64,000 bases of DNA from a bacterium (GCA_009918675.1 RGDM01000012.1:1-64000), one strand, 5' to 3'; shown: positions 8,919 through 17,828, counted from the stretch's first letter. The notes: generated from the sequence alone by a model not told the origin. Translations and numbers: made by a program.

Positions 8919-9545
8919 TCAGCCTTTATCACGCCGATCGCCAATCACGCGGGCAGGCGAACCACCAACAATCATCCAAGCAGGCACATCGCGAGTCACA
9001 ACACTGCCCATGCCAATCACAGCGTGATCACCGATCCTGACTCCATCAACGATACTCACGTTGGCCCCAATCCAGACATCCGAACCAATACGAATACCTT
9101 TCGAGGTCACGGGCTGTTCTCGAATCAATCGCTCGGGATGCATTCCGTGATTGAAAGCAAAAATCGCCGTCCCGCTCGCGATCCGTGTGTTGTCGCCAAT
9201 GTGCACTCCAGCAGCACCACCATCAATTGTCACCCGAGCATTAAGGCTCACATTCTTGCCAAGAACAACAGGTCCGTGAACAAAAACCTCGGCTGCGATT
9301 CGACATCCCTCTCCCACCTCGATTGCGCGGCCGGGCTCAGCAAATAAATGGGCGCTTGGTGCAACAAAACAACGAGCAGCGAAACGCACTGTCTCGAGTT
9401 CCTGAAATTGCGCCTGAACCTCATTTTGCCACGCCTCAGCCCACGCCCGTTGATGAGGTTTTAATGAATCATAGAGCCATGGCATCCATGCCAATCGCTC
9501 TTTGTGCTGAGCGCGATATTTGAGATTGGGTTCTTCAATCGACAT
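8919..9545 (-). CDS. Hexapeptide-repeat acyltransferase (maltose/galactoside O-acetyltransferase-like)
   Basis: The C-terminal two thirds of this 208-residue protein are left-handed beta-helix hexapeptide repeats such as [21 protein letters not shown] and [15 protein letters not shown]. They end in the classic [16 protein letters not shown]. The catalytic His of the family is probably in AFNHGMHP. These enzymes move acetyl or other acyl groups from CoA to sugars or other hydroxyl acceptors. The N-terminal 60 residues are helical and not typical of the maltose acetyltransferase leader, so the acceptor is open. The gene lies 17 bases after the lipoprotein stop at 9563 on the same strand. No clear ribosome site is seen, so it is probably read in the same operon. 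Confidence 0.85.
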   Translation of the reverse strand: MSIEEPNLKYRAQHKERLAWMPWLYDSLKPHQRAWAEAWQNEVQAQFQELETVRFAARCFVAPSAHLFAEPGRAIEVGEGCRIAAEVFVHGPVVLGKNVSLNARVTIDGGAAGVHIGDNTRIASGTAIFAFNHGMHPERLIREQPVTSKGIRIGSDVWIGANVSIVDGVRIGDHAVIGMGSVVTRDVPAWMIVGGSPARVIGDRRDKG

Positions 9546-9562
9546 GGTTTTTTACAAGCAAA

Positions 9563-10684
9563 TTACTTTGGCAGTTCACTTAAGAAGCGGTTGAGCTCGC
9601 CTCTAAATTCAGAAAAGGCTTCTGTTCGAGAGGAATTCTGATTTTCGGCCTGCGGCAACTCGCCGTACAAACGCAAATTGCGCAGCATTTTCACCAATCC
9701 AGCATCGAAACGAATCGGCTCATCAATCAACTTCAAAGCTGCAACGTCACTGTTCGCCCAAGCCAGCCACTCGCAATACTCTTTGAGCTGCAGATCATTT
9801 TTACCAGCCAATTGGGCATTCCAAGGTTTAAGCCAAAGCGCTGCGCGGCTCGACCATTTATCTAGAAACCGATCAGATGCAGCGTTGCTGAGTTCGCTCA
9901 CAACAATTGCCGGCAGCATATTAATACGCAATTCGAGGAGATACTTTAGTAACTTTGGCTCGCGCAACGCGGTTTGCGCGTAGACAGGAATCGCTTCGAG
10001 CTTGATTCGGCCATTCTTAAGGTCATCTCCATAGGCAAGCGATTGCTTGAAAATGTCATGCATCGAAACAACCGAAATACCTTTTTGCGACAAATCTGCA
10101 GCGGCGTTCGCATTTACCATATGCATAGATATCGCAAGGGCTTCGAGCGACTGAAGATTGCTATCTTCACTCATCGCACTGACAGAGAGAGTCGAGTCGG
10201 TGTACCTGCGGAGAGTTTGAATAAATTCGTCAACCGCGACCTGTTTAAGATCATTCAGCCGCGCATCACTGTCGCTTCCTTCGCCTTTCCACAATTGATA
10301 TTCGAATGACATAAAATACTGAGCAGCAAAAACCGTTTTGCCTTTTAACACTGACGCTTTTTCGAGTTGTTCAATGGTTCGCAGGCGCGCGGCCAAAGAA
10401 TCGCCCTGGCGGAGATCCTGATACATGCGATCCAACGAGCGGTTCATATTTTCAATACGTTTGTTGGTTTCAATGAGTTTATCATTCATGTCACCCATCT
10501 GCCGGCGCATACCATCCATCTTGCGGTTGGTGTCATCAATGCTGTCGTTGGTCTTATCCATTTTTTGCCCAACTTCAGCCGTTGACTTTTCAACTTTATC
10601 GACAGTCTTGAGTGCACTGCACGCCGAAAACGCCATTAAGCTGAAGGCCGACACCAGAGTTGAGCAAGCATGAGCAAGACGCAT
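9563..10684 (-). CDS. Lipoprotein with long N-terminal coiled coil, function unknown
   Basis: This 373-residue protein begins with a signal peptide ending in a lipobox-like AFSAC (Cys about residue 22), so it should be lipid-anchored. Residues about 30-90 are a strict heptad-like run rich in M, N, K, D and E (units such as DKTNDSI, DDTNRKM, DGMRRQM, GDMNDKL), predicting a coiled coil next to the membrane. It resembles the murein-lipoprotein arrangement but is much longer. The remaining 280 residues are helical and match nothing I recognise. The ATG at 10684 follows AAGGAG, which rules out an ATG 15 bases upstream. It heads a two-gene unit with the acyltransferase. A 12-bp palindrome at 10732-10743 lies upstream. 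Confidence 0.8.
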   Translation of the reverse strand: MRLAHACSTLVSAFSLMAFSACSALKTVDKVEKSTAEVGQKMDKTNDSIDDTNRKMDGMRRQMGDMNDKLIETNKRIENMNRSLDRMYQDLRQGDSLAARLRTIEQLEKASVLKGKTVFAAQYFMSFEYQLWKGEGSDSDARLNDLKQVAVDEFIQTLRRYTDSTLSVSAMSEDSNLQSLEALAISMHMVNANAAADLSQKGISVVSMHDIFKQSLAYGDDLKNGRIKLEAIPVYAQTALREPKLLKYLLELRINMLPAIVVSELSNAASDRFLDKWSSRAALWLKPWNAQLAGKNDLQLKEYCEWLAWANSDVAALKLIDEPIRFDAGLVKMLRNLRLYGELPQAENQNSSRTEAFSEFRGELNRFLSELPK

Positions 10685-10731
10685 GAAGACTCCTTCCAAA
10701 CCAAATCAAAACGAACCCATTCACAGCTTTT

Positions 10732-10743
10732 GCCGAATTCGGC
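10732..10743. promoter_or_regulatory. 12-bp palindrome upstream of the coiled-coil lipoprotein
   Basis: GCCGAATTCGGC is perfectly self-complementary and lies 48-59 bases before the lipoprotein ATG. This is the 207-base divergent gap that also serves the secreted protein at 10892. It is a candidate operator, but chance cannot be excluded. I saw no convincing promoter hexamers around it. Confidence 0.25.
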
Positions 10744-10891
10744 TGAGCTATTCCAGGACGCGGCAAAACAAAAGCTCTTTAAAACAAAGATAAAAAGATC
10801 GGTTGCTTAACCTTAGATTTCATGTTTTCTTGCCAGCTGCAACAATCATTTTTGGCCTCTGCGCAACCGCAAGCAAGGTTGGAGCTTGACT

Positions 10892-11740
10892 ATGATTTTT
10901 ACCGGGGAATTGCTGAAAAACGCAGTCGCATTTACAACTTTTGCAGGTATCTTAGCTGCTTTCACCTCGGCCCCACAGGCGCTTGCCGCTTCCGCAACCG
11001 ACACACCCCCTCCAGACTCTGACATCAGCAAACTTGCGCTTTTAAAAGAATCGCCCCGCTTCGCCAAAGACAAAGAGATCGTTCTTAAAGGAAAAGGCAC
11101 CATCCGCGATGCAGATGCTTTAAGTGAAGGTGTGCTGTTCCAGATCGAATACGAGCATGTTTCTCGAGCGGGTTGCGCCGTTTCAACAACGATTCGACAA
11201 ACAGACTCAGCTGGCAAAGAACTTGTGATTGAGAAAACTGAATACGATGCGCAAGGCAGCCTCAAAACATATCGCATGCAGCAATTGCAGAATAATTCAG
11301 CTTCTGCTGTAGAGATCTCTCAAAGCCGGGTTTTTATGACTTGGCTCGAAGACGGTAAAACATCAACATCTTCAGACAACGCAACTGCAAATACGGTTTC
11401 TGCCGGTTCACTGATGGCGTATTTGAATCGTTTTGCAAATAATCTTGAACAAGGTCTTACTGTCCCTGTCCGCCTCGCAATTCCTGACCGCGGTCGCGTG
11501 TTGGGCTTTGATATTTCACGCCGCGAACCGTCCTGTTTGGGTGGAGAGAGCGACTTCTGTGTCAACCTCTCGCTGAGCAATTTCTTCCTGCGAAAAGTGG
11601 TTCGTCCTATCACCATGTCCTTTTACAAATCCCCTGAAGGTTTTCGTCCACTCAGTCTTGAAGCCCCATCGCTGGTGAGAAAACTCAAAAATTCCAGGCT
11701 GGAAAAATTTACCGCCCGTATCGATTACCAAAGACTCTGA
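10892..11740 (+). CDS. Secreted protein of unknown function
   Basis: This 282-residue protein has a signal peptide ending APQALA-ASA near residue 33. A Pro-rich linker follows, then a beta-rich body. I recognise no family. Two cysteines (near positions 197 and 205, in PSCLGGESDFC) could form a disulphide, which fits export. The ATG at 10892 follows GGAG with seven bases between, so an in-frame TTG two codons earlier is less likely. It is transcribed away from the lipoprotein at 10684 across a 207-base gap and has no same-strand partner closer than 146 bases. Confidence 0.75.
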   Translation: MIFTGELLKNAVAFTTFAGILAAFTSAPQALAASATDTPPPDSDISKLALLKESPRFAKDKEIVLKGKGTIRDADALSEGVLFQIEYEHVSRAGCAVSTTIRQTDSAGKELVIEKTEYDAQGSLKTYRMQQLQNNSASAVEISQSRVFMTWLEDGKTSTSSDNATANTVSAGSLMAYLNRFANNLEQGLTVPVRLAIPDRGRVLGFDISRREPSCLGGESDFCVNLSLSNFFLRKVVRPITMSFYKSPEGFRPLSLEAPSLVRKLKNSRLEKFTARIDYQRL

Positions 11741-11886
11741 ATCAAAATTTTCTCTCTATTCTGTGTTCTTAAATCGGAGGCTAAAAACCCTGCAAAGCCT
11801 GCACTTCGCAGTATCCCTCGGCCGTGTAAGCTGAAACTGTGCTCTATGGCAGTTGTCATGGAACTCGCGGACGAGGTGAACAGACC

Positions 11887-12678
11887 ATGATTGGCGCGTT
11901 GCTTGGTGATATCGTTGGTTCAGTGTATGAAAACAACCCAACCAAATCGACTGAATTTATACTTTTCAGCGATCACTCACATTACACTGACGAGTCCGTT
12001 CTGACGCTCGCGGTTGCAGATTCCTTGGTTCATTTCCAAGGCTATCAAGCGAATCTCAGAAAATACGCCAAAGCATATGCAGATGTTCCAGGGGGATTTG
12101 GCAGTAATTTTAAATTTTGGGTTTATACTGGGGGGCAAGATCCCTACAACAGCATGGGGATCGGACCCGCCGCACGTGTCAGCCCTATTGGTTGGGCATT
12201 CAACGATCTCAACACGACACTCACTGAAGCAGAGAAGTCTGCACGAGCAACACACAGTCATCTAGAGGCAATCAAAGGAGCCATTGCAATCGCCCACAGT
12301 ATTTATTTGGGTCGCACTGGATTTCCTTTGCTCGAGACCAAGAAACTCCTTTCAGACTCTTATGGCTACAACCTCTCTCACTATCTCGATGATCTCCGCA
12401 CTGTGCAATTGTTCGAACAAACAGCACCCGAGATTGTTCCGCGTGCACTTGTCAGCGTTCTTGAGGCTCGCACAACTGAAGATGCAATCCGCAACGCAAT
12501 TTCCCTTGGATGCAGTTCAAACACCATCGCGAGTCTCGCAGGGGCAGTTGCTGAGGCGTTTTTTGGAGTCCCGGATCATCTCAAGCAGGAAACTCTCAAG
12601 CGTCTCCCTGAACCCTTTTTGAACATCATGGCAATCTTCAGAGAACAACACACCAGCCAAATTCTTCTTGGAGCTTAA
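11887..12678 (+). CDS. ADP-ribosylglycohydrolase-like protein with altered metal motifs
   Basis: This 263-residue protein follows the DraG/ARH fold: MIGALLGDIVGSVYE at the start, then a TDES box (34-37), then GPAARVSPIGWA near 94-104, and a C-terminal helix SNTIASLAGAVAEAFFG (211-227). Active family members remove ADP-ribose from proteins or small acceptors using two magnesium ions. Here the first ligand box is TDES where TDDT is usual. The second, usually GDxDT, reads CSSNT (209-213), so at least two expected aspartates are missing. It may be inactive or have changed chemistry. The ATG at 11887 has GAGG ten bases upstream. The next gene begins four bases after its stop. Confidence 0.82.
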   Translation: MIGALLGDIVGSVYENNPTKSTEFILFSDHSHYTDESVLTLAVADSLVHFQGYQANLRKYAKAYADVPGGFGSNFKFWVYTGGQDPYNSMGIGPAARVSPIGWAFNDLNTTLTEAEKSARATHSHLEAIKGAIAIAHSIYLGRTGFPLLETKKLLSDSYGYNLSHYLDDLRTVQLFEQTAPEIVPRALVSVLEARTTEDAIRNAISLGCSSNTIASLAGAVAEAFFGVPDHLKQETLKRLPEPFLNIMAIFREQHTSQILLGA

Positions 12679-12682
12679 TCAC

Positions 12683-13165
12683 ATGCAATTTTGGAAAACA
12701 GAAAATGCGCAATTCTTTGGAAAAATAGCTGCTCTCGCGCTTCTGAGTTTAAACTCAAAAGCAGCCTTCGCAGGAGAATGGGGAGCTCTCGTTGGACTCA
12801 ATAATCCAGCAGGGAGTCGCTTGGGATTGAATTTTCTTTATCAATCGACCAGTTCCTGGGGATTTGAATTTGGCGTGGGAGGGTTGGCTGCATCGAGCAC
12901 AGACTCAGGAAGAAGCGCGGCCACGTGGGGAGACTTCGATTTTAAATGGTTCGCCAGCCCTGGAGCTTGGCGTGGATATTTAGAAGGCGGCATGGCGTTT
13001 GGCTTAGGTGCTGGCAGCGGAGGAACAGGATTCGCTGCCGGAAGTCCATTCATCGGCGGAGGACTCCTTTATTCAGGTAGCAGAATGCTTTTTCATATCA
13101 GCGGAGATTACAAGCTTAATGAGCGAGTTGCATATCCAGCGCTGGGAATCGGCTTTAAGTTTTGA
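12683..13165 (+). CDS. Small outer-membrane or secreted beta-barrel protein, unknown
   Basis: This 160-residue precursor has a signal peptide ending SKAAFAGEW near residue 30. The rest is alternating polar and hydrophobic strands rich in Gly, Ser and aromatic residues, and it ends in an aromatic terminal strand (LGIGFKF), as outer-membrane barrels do. About 130 mature residues would give an eight-strand barrel. Its ribosome site (GGAG) lies inside the end of the ADP-ribosylglycohydrolase-like gene, four bases upstream, so the two are co-expressed. No functional family is recognised. The gene is convergent with the binding protein at 13173, with seven bases between. Confidence 0.72.
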   Translation: MQFWKTENAQFFGKIAALALLSLNSKAAFAGEWGALVGLNNPAGSRLGLNFLYQSTSSWGFEFGVGGLAASSTDSGRSAATWGDFDFKWFASPGAWRGYLEGGMAFGLGAGSGGTGFAAGSPFIGGGLLYSGSRMLFHISGDYKLNERVAYPALGIGFKF

Positions 13166-13172
13166 ATGCGAG

Positions 13173-14003
13173 TCACTTGAACAGTGGCATCGCTGAAGCC
13201 CAAGGCATTTCAACAAAGTGTGTTTTCAAACTCCGCTCGTAGCCACCCGTGCTTTTCCAGGTCTTTAAAAAACTGTTGAAGGCTTGAATAAGCGATGTAT
13301 CGGCCTTTCGAGCTGCAATCCCGAAATCTTCAACGGTCAGTTCTTCTTTCAACAAGTAGACTTTTGCAGAATGACGCGCGGCAAAGATCTCGAGATAGGG
13401 TTTGTCATAAATAAATGCATCAACTTTCCCGAGCGATACTGCGTTTGCGCAATCAGACTCAGAATCAAGTTTACGAATTGTTGCAGTCGGAAATGCTTTA
13501 GCAGCAAACTGATCCGCCGTTGTTCCAACTTTAACAGCAATCTGCAACCCGGCTTTATTCAGATCTGAAGGATTTTTCACTGCAGCTTTATGCTTGCTGC
13601 CAACCAAGGCAAGTAAACCGGCTCGGTAATAGGGTTCGGAAAAGAGCAAGGTTCTCTTGCGTTCTTCGGTGATGGTCATTCCAGAAACTATGACATCAAA
13701 TTTTTTCGCCACGAGTGCCGGAATAATACCCTCCCAGCGAGTATCAACGAATTGAGCTTTGGCACCAAGAGAATCAGCAAATCCGCGAATCATGTCGATA
13801 TCAAAACCAATCATGTCACCTTTGGGAGTCTTCATTTCAAAGGGAATAAATCCGGGGTCGAGGCCAACACGCAATTCCTTGCGAGATTTGACCTCCGAAA
13901 GCGTGTCGCCTGCCAAAGAGAAACCTGGAGACAGCGAACTCAAAAAGACAAACGCGAGTTTGCAAAGGTTCAAATGACGTTTCCAGTTTTTCTTTGATTG
14001 CAT
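13173..14003 (-). CDS. Polar amino-acid ABC transporter, periplasmic binding protein
   Basis: This 276-residue solute-binding protein belongs to the bacterial SBP family 3. A signal peptide ends GFSLAGD near residue 32. The body starts with the family signature RKELRVGLDPGFIPFEM, followed by GFDIDMIRGFAD. The ligand arginine is probably in SGMTITEERKRTLLFSEPYY, and the second lobe carries KVGTTAD and DAFIYDKP. It should deliver a polar amino acid such as glutamine, histidine or arginine to the permease at 14147, which is divergent across a 143-base gap. The start ATG at 14003 has TGGAG six bases ahead; an ATG two codons upstream abuts that site. A 14-bp AT palindrome lies at 14023-14036 in the leader. 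Confidence 0.93.
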   Translation of the reverse strand: MQSKKNWKRHLNLCKLAFVFLSSLSPGFSLAGDTLSEVKSRKELRVGLDPGFIPFEMKTPKGDMIGFDIDMIRGFADSLGAKAQFVDTRWEGIIPALVAKKFDVIVSGMTITEERKRTLLFSEPYYRAGLLALVGSKHKAAVKNPSDLNKAGLQIAVKVGTTADQFAAKAFPTATIRKLDSESDCANAVSLGKVDAFIYDKPYLEIFAARHSAKVYLLKEELTVEDFGIAARKADTSLIQAFNSFLKTWKSTGGYERSLKTHFVEMPWASAMPLFK

Positions 14004-14146
14004 ATTCATCTCCACAGGTGTGTTTTTTCGAAAAAATATTTTCAAACCGATTCTGGCGCAAAAGGCAATATTCTGCAAAACTCATCACCAGAAATGCGGT
14101 AATTCTCTGCAGTACGATATTGAAGTGAATTCGGAGAACGGTGACC

Positions 14147-14932
14147 ATGCATGAGCAAAAACGATCACCTTTATGGAGCATCGCCACCAGTGTCTTAATT
14201 GCACTGATCGTATTCTCCCTGTGGCGTGGATTCCACACTCTAGATTACCAATGGGATTTCTTGAGCCTCCGAGAATACATTTGGGTCAGCGAAAGCGGCA
14301 CTCCAGGCCTTCTGTTGCATGGCTTGTGGGGAACTTTGTGGGTCAGCGCGTTATCTATTGTTGTTGGCTCGGTGATTGGAGTCGCGGCAGGTTTGGTTCT
14401 TTATGCTGGGAACTCGTTTGCACAAAATTTCGCACGCTTTTTTGTTGAAATATTCCGTAACACGCCTGTGCTTGTTCAACTCTATGTGATGTACTTTGTC
14501 GTCGCTTCAGCCTTTCAGCTCAGCGCGGAACAAGCGGGAATCGCAACTCTCAGTTTATTCTGCGGTGCTTATATTGCTGAGCTTGTGCGCGGCACACTGT
14601 TAAATCTCGAAAAAGGGCCTCAAGACGCCGCACTCAGCCTTGGGCTCACCCGATTACAAATTGCTCGCCATGTCACCGCTCCTCTCGCCTTGCGGCGATT
14701 GATGCCATCGCTGGTTGGGCAGTATGTAAGCTTGGTCAAAGACAGCAGCCTTGTCAGTGTCATTTCAATCGTTGAATTAACGAAATCAGCAAGCAACATG
14801 GTTGCCATCAGCTTCCGCAGTTTTGAGGTCTGGTTTTTGGTTGCGGTCGTTTATTTTGTGCTTAATTTTATTTTGTCGCGGTGCGGCCGCTGGATTGAAC
14901 AGCGGATGTCGGCTGATTTGCAGCCAGCCTAA
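14147..14932 (+). CDS. Polar amino-acid ABC transporter permease (HisM/GlnP family)
   Basis: This 261-residue inner-membrane permease has about five membrane helices. It carries the family pattern LHGLWGTLWVSALSIVVG followed by FFVEIFRNTPVLVQLY, where RNTP is the hallmark of this permease group. The coupling loop contains PQDAALSLGLTRLQIARHVTAP and contacts the ATPase at 14954. Only one permease gene is present, so a homodimer is expected. GTG at 14141 and ATG at 14147 are both possible starts. The GGAG at 14133-14136 is 4 bases from the GTG and 10 from the ATG. The ATPase follows 21 bases after the stop. Confidence 0.93.
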   Translation: MHEQKRSPLWSIATSVLIALIVFSLWRGFHTLDYQWDFLSLREYIWVSESGTPGLLLHGLWGTLWVSALSIVVGSVIGVAAGLVLYAGNSFAQNFARFFVEIFRNTPVLVQLYVMYFVVASAFQLSAEQAGIATLSLFCGAYIAELVRGTLLNLEKGPQDAALSLGLTRLQIARHVTAPLALRRLMPSLVGQYVSLVKDSSLVSVISIVELTKSASNMVAISFRSFEVWFLVAVVYFVLNFILSRCGRWIEQRMSADLQPA

Positions 14933-14953
14933 CACGCAAAGGACACCCTTGCC

Positions 14954-15718
14954 ATGAACCATCACACACCTGCTATTGAACTTATTGATGTTCACAAAAT
15001 CTTTCACAGCAAGACAACAACAACTCATGCCCTAGCGGATGTTCATCTGCAGATGAAGGAAGGCGAAGTTGCTTGCTTAATAGGACCATCGGGTTCTGGA
15101 AAAAGCACCTGCTTACGAACCATCAATGGCTTAGAAACAATCACGCGCGGCGCAATCAAGCTCTTTGGTACTCCATATTCGAGCGCCTCCACTGCCCATG
15201 CACTGCGCCGTGACACTGCGATGATCTTCCAGCGCTTCGAACTTTTTCCTCACCTCACAGCCTTAGAAAACGTTGCTCTTGCTCCGCGTTTGCGGGAACC
15301 GATTTCCAAGGCAGACGCCCTCGAACGTGCAAGCGAACTGCTCAGCAGCGTTGGATTGAGTGCGCATCGTGATAAATTTCCGCGGATGCTTTCTGGAGGA
15401 CAACAACAGCGGGTCGCGATCGCACGCGCGCTCGCAGTGCGGCCGAGGATTCTTCTTTGCGACGAACCAACCAGCGCTCTTGATCCTGAACTCGTCGACG
15501 AAGTTCTCGAGCTTCTCAAAGCGATTGCAAAGGGTGGCATGACAATGGTGGTTGTTACCCATGAAATGCGATTCGCTCGGCAAGTCTCGCAAACCTGCCA
15601 TTTCTTCGATGGCGGCCGGGTGGTTGAGTCTGGTGCCACCCAAACCCTTCTCGACCGGCCACAAACCCCTCGTCTCCAAGCCTTTCTTTCCAGTTTGCAA
15701 GGAACACACCGACGTTGA
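14954..15718 (+). CDS. Polar amino-acid ABC transporter ATPase (GlnQ/HisP family)
   Basis: This 254-residue ATPase drives the importer formed with the permease at 14147 and the binding protein at 13173. It has Walker A GPSGSGKST, the Q-loop in FQRFELFPHLTALENV, signature LSGGQQQR, Walker B ILLCDEPTSALD and the H-loop in VVVTHEMRFARQ. The HLT after the Q-loop and the MRFA after the H-loop are typical of the PAAT subfamily. The start codon is ATG with a weak upstream site, so translation may depend on the permease. The ligand cannot be told from the ATPase. Confidence 0.94.
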   Translation: MNHHTPAIELIDVHKIFHSKTTTTHALADVHLQMKEGEVACLIGPSGSGKSTCLRTINGLETITRGAIKLFGTPYSSASTAHALRRDTAMIFQRFELFPHLTALENVALAPRLREPISKADALERASELLSSVGLSAHRDKFPRMLSGGQQQRVAIARALAVRPRILLCDEPTSALDPELVDEVLELLKAIAKGGMTMVVVTHEMRFARQVSQTCHFFDGGRVVESGATQTLLDRPQTPRLQAFLSSLQGTHRR

Positions 15719-15771
15719 GCCCAGGCCTCAGAAAATGAGTAAAAAAAAATTTCGCTCACATTTCCCTCTAA

Positions 15772-15788
15772 TTTATTAACCTAATAAA
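15772..15788. promoter_or_regulatory. 17-bp inverted repeat upstream of the RRM gene
   Basis: TTTATTA and TAATAAA flank a three-base centre in the AT-rich gap after the ABC ATPase, about 190 bases before the RRM start. It could be an operator or overlap the promoter; the right arm contains a TAATAA that could serve as a -10. No known repressor site is claimed. Confidence 0.3.
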
Positions 15789-15790
15789 AA

Positions 15791-15831
15791 CGGTTTCTTA
15801 CAGAAAAAGTCAGACGTTTCCTCGGAAACCG
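15791..15831 (+). promoter_or_regulatory. Leader with two competing hairpins upstream of the RRM gene
   Basis: CGGTTTC at 15791-15797 can pair with GAAACCG at 15825-15831. The same right-hand bases can instead pair locally as GTTTC-CTCG-GAAAC (15816-15829). The two folds exclude each other. Long structured leaders are typical of cold-shock genes, and the RRM gene begins 260 bases after the previous stop. Temperature control is only inferred. Confidence 0.35.
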
Positions 15832-15978
15832 CGCACAAAAGGTTCATTTTTTTGAGCCTCTGCCATCTGTTCTTTTTCGCAGGGTGTGCTATGAACCGAT
15901 TTGGGAAAATTCCACAGCTAGTCAGCGAGTCAGTTGCTCTTGGTTACGGTGCCGTGGATTTTATTGATTGGAGATCCC

Positions 15979-16302
15979 ATGGCTAATGCAAAATTGTACG
16001 TCGGCAACCTCGCTTATAGCTCAACAGAAGAAAGCCTCGCTGCGCTTTTTTCTCAGTTTGGCGAAGTTGTTTCGGCGCGCATCGTAACCGATCGCGAAAC
16101 AGGCCGTTCAAAGGGTTTCGGCTTTGTTGAAATGGCAACGGCTGAAGCTGCTCAACAGAGCATCGCTCAACTCAACGGTCAGCAAATTGATGGCCGCCAA
16201 CTCACTGTTAACGAAGCTCGTCCTCAAGAGCCTCGTCAAGGCGGCCGTGGATTCGGCGGCGGCGGCGGCGGACGCGGATACGGCGGCGGCGGTCGTTACT
16301 GA
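15979..16302 (+). CDS. Glycine-rich RRM RNA-binding protein
   Basis: This 107-residue protein has a single RNA-recognition motif covering residues 4-82: RNP2 is LYVGNL and RNP1 is SKGFGFVEM. A 20-residue Gly/Arg/Tyr tail follows. This is the Rbp-type architecture found in cyanobacteria and many proteobacteria. The proteins bind single-stranded RNA and are often cold-induced. The start ATG at 15979 has TTGGAGA six bases ahead; a longer reading to 15934 lacks a site. A long leader with competing hairpins precedes it and a strong intrinsic terminator follows at 16383-16422, so it is a monocistronic transcript. Confidence 0.95.
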   Translation: MANAKLYVGNLAYSSTEESLAALFSQFGEVVSARIVTDRETGRSKGFGFVEMATAEAAQQSIAQLNGQQIDGRQLTVNEARPQEPRQGGRGFGGGGGGRGYGGGGRY

Positions 16303-16382
16303 TTCGCTTCTGTCGAGCGGTTCTTCTGGAAACCTCAACAATGAACTTGTTAAGTTTCTGCGAATACCTGGACATTGAAAGT

Positions 16383-16422
16383 AAAAAGACTCGATGCTTC
16401 GCAAAGCGCCGAGTCTTTTTTT
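16383..16422 (+). terminator. Rho-independent terminator of the RRM gene
   Basis: AAAAAGACTCG (16383-16393) and CGAGTCTTTTT (16410-16420) form an 11-bp stem with a 16-base loop. The stem runs into seven T residues (16416-16422). It ends the RRM transcript 80 bases after the stop. The A and T tracts on both arms mean it could also act on the minus strand. Confidence 0.9.
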
Positions 16423-16460
16423 AGTTCTGTACCCAAAAAAACTCGTCCAGCATTTGTTTC

Positions 16461-17720
16461 TTAGGGCACAACAACCAGATAGCTGACATCAATCGAATGC
16501 GCTGTCGCAAGATTCAGTCCATTGACCTCAAGTTGATTCCCATTAATCAGAGTAAAATTATTCCAAGCAGCCCCATCCACCTTTACAACAACATCTTTGA
16601 CTTGTTTTCCTTGTAGCTGGAACGCAGGTAATTTTTTCGCCTCATCGAGAATCTGATGCACAACATTCTTGTAGGAATCTGCCGACGCAGCGCACGAATC
16701 AACCATCACACCACCAGACGCCTGGATTACAGAGCGATACGAATAATCGTAGACCCCTTCAGATGACGAGCAAGCCGCATTGGGAACAACTCCATGCAAC
16801 TTCACTCCTGCTATGGAAGAGTTGTTCTGCACGGCTGCTTTGATTTTTGAGAAATCCGGGCGTGCCGCGATATAATCCGGAAGATTGGCTCCGGGATCAT
16901 GAGTGTCTGAAACAAAAACGAAATGGACAATCGCATCACTTCTAAACAGAGGATTACCAACGTTTTTAGACATCATCTGGGCAATTGCCGTGAGTCCTGC
17001 CTCAATTCCCGTTTCACCGGAAATTTGCATTGCAGCTTTTAAACAAGAAACACCCACTGAATTTTTAGCAGATGGCAAAAACCATTCCGCCTCACACACA
17101 CCGATTGGAAACTTATACTGCACATCAGAACCTTGAGTGGCACTTTTGTAATCCGCAACGCGTGCTTGGTTGATAAACTTCAAAAATCCGGGTTCTTTAA
17201 GAAAAAGGACTTTTAAATAATTCCTTGTTGATTGCGACAGCTCGGTCGCCAGATCGATCGCTAGATAGTCTCTGGGCGTGTTCAAATCATTCAACACTGC
17301 AGGCATCGTGTTCATCACCGCGAGGCGAGCGTTTTCTGGATACTCACTCGCTGGAATTGCATCAAAGCCATTCACGAATCTGCCTATCAGTGGTGCCATT
17401 GATATCGAATTATCAACGACAAACACGAAGTCGTGGATTGGTTTTTTCTCTGCGCTAGTCGTGAATATTTGATGTCCTGCGGCTGGATTGGGAAGCTCTC
17501 CCGCCAACACCTTTTTCACGTCTGAACTTCCCGCTAACCCCCCAGATGAAACTCCGTTTGCATCTTTGGCTGAAACCTTCACCGCCGCTGGCGGCGGATA
17601 AACGCGCTCGATGGCTCCGTAGCTCGTTTTCGACTGTCCACAGCCGGTGGTCGCGAAAGAATAGACAAAACTCAACAGAGCGACTGTGGTGGAACGCATG
17701 ACGGCGGACTGAGCAGACAT
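16461..17720 (-). CDS. Lipoprotein with a von Willebrand factor A-like domain
   Basis: This 419-residue protein has a signal peptide ending in a lipobox-like ATTGC (Cys27). After a linker, residues about 90-330 form a VWA-like fold. FVFVVDNSISM carries the DxSxS metal-ion-dependent adhesion motif, and FVFVSDTHDPG near 270 supplies the later aspartate. The C-terminal 85 residues look like a small beta domain. VWA proteins at the cell surface usually bind other proteins or the matrix through a divalent metal. Four or more cysteines after the lipobox suggest periplasmic or surface disulphides. The ATG at 17720 follows AGGAGG by seven bases. The gene is flanked by gaps on both sides, so it is probably transcribed alone. 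Confidence 0.82.
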   Translation of the reverse strand: MSAQSAVMRSTTVALLSFVYSFATTGCGQSKTSYGAIERVYPPPAAVKVSAKDANGVSSGGLAGSSDVKKVLAGELPNPAAGHQIFTTSAEKKPIHDFVFVVDNSISMAPLIGRFVNGFDAIPASEYPENARLAVMNTMPAVLNDLNTPRDYLAIDLATELSQSTRNYLKVLFLKEPGFLKFINQARVADYKSATQGSDVQYKFPIGVCEAEWFLPSAKNSVGVSCLKAAMQISGETGIEAGLTAIAQMMSKNVGNPLFRSDAIVHFVFVSDTHDPGANLPDYIAARPDFSKIKAAVQNNSSIAGVKLHGVVPNAACSSSEGVYDYSYRSVIQASGGVMVDSCAASADSYKNVVHQILDEAKKLPAFQLQGKQVKDVVVKVDGAAWNNFTLINGNQLEVNGLNLATAHSIDVSYLVVVP

Positions 17721-17828
17721 TCCCGACCTCCTAAAGCAATACTACTTGACTGTTCGGATGAAAGCCGAGAGAGTCGAGCTTTAGTGTTAAAAATCAGTAT
17801 TATTTGTGAGTTAAGTTGGAGCTAGGGT

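Noticed and set aside
14023..14036. TTTTTTCGAAAAAA palindrome in the leader of the binding protein
   Set aside because: It is mostly an A/T run and could arise by chance; no matching element was found near the permease.
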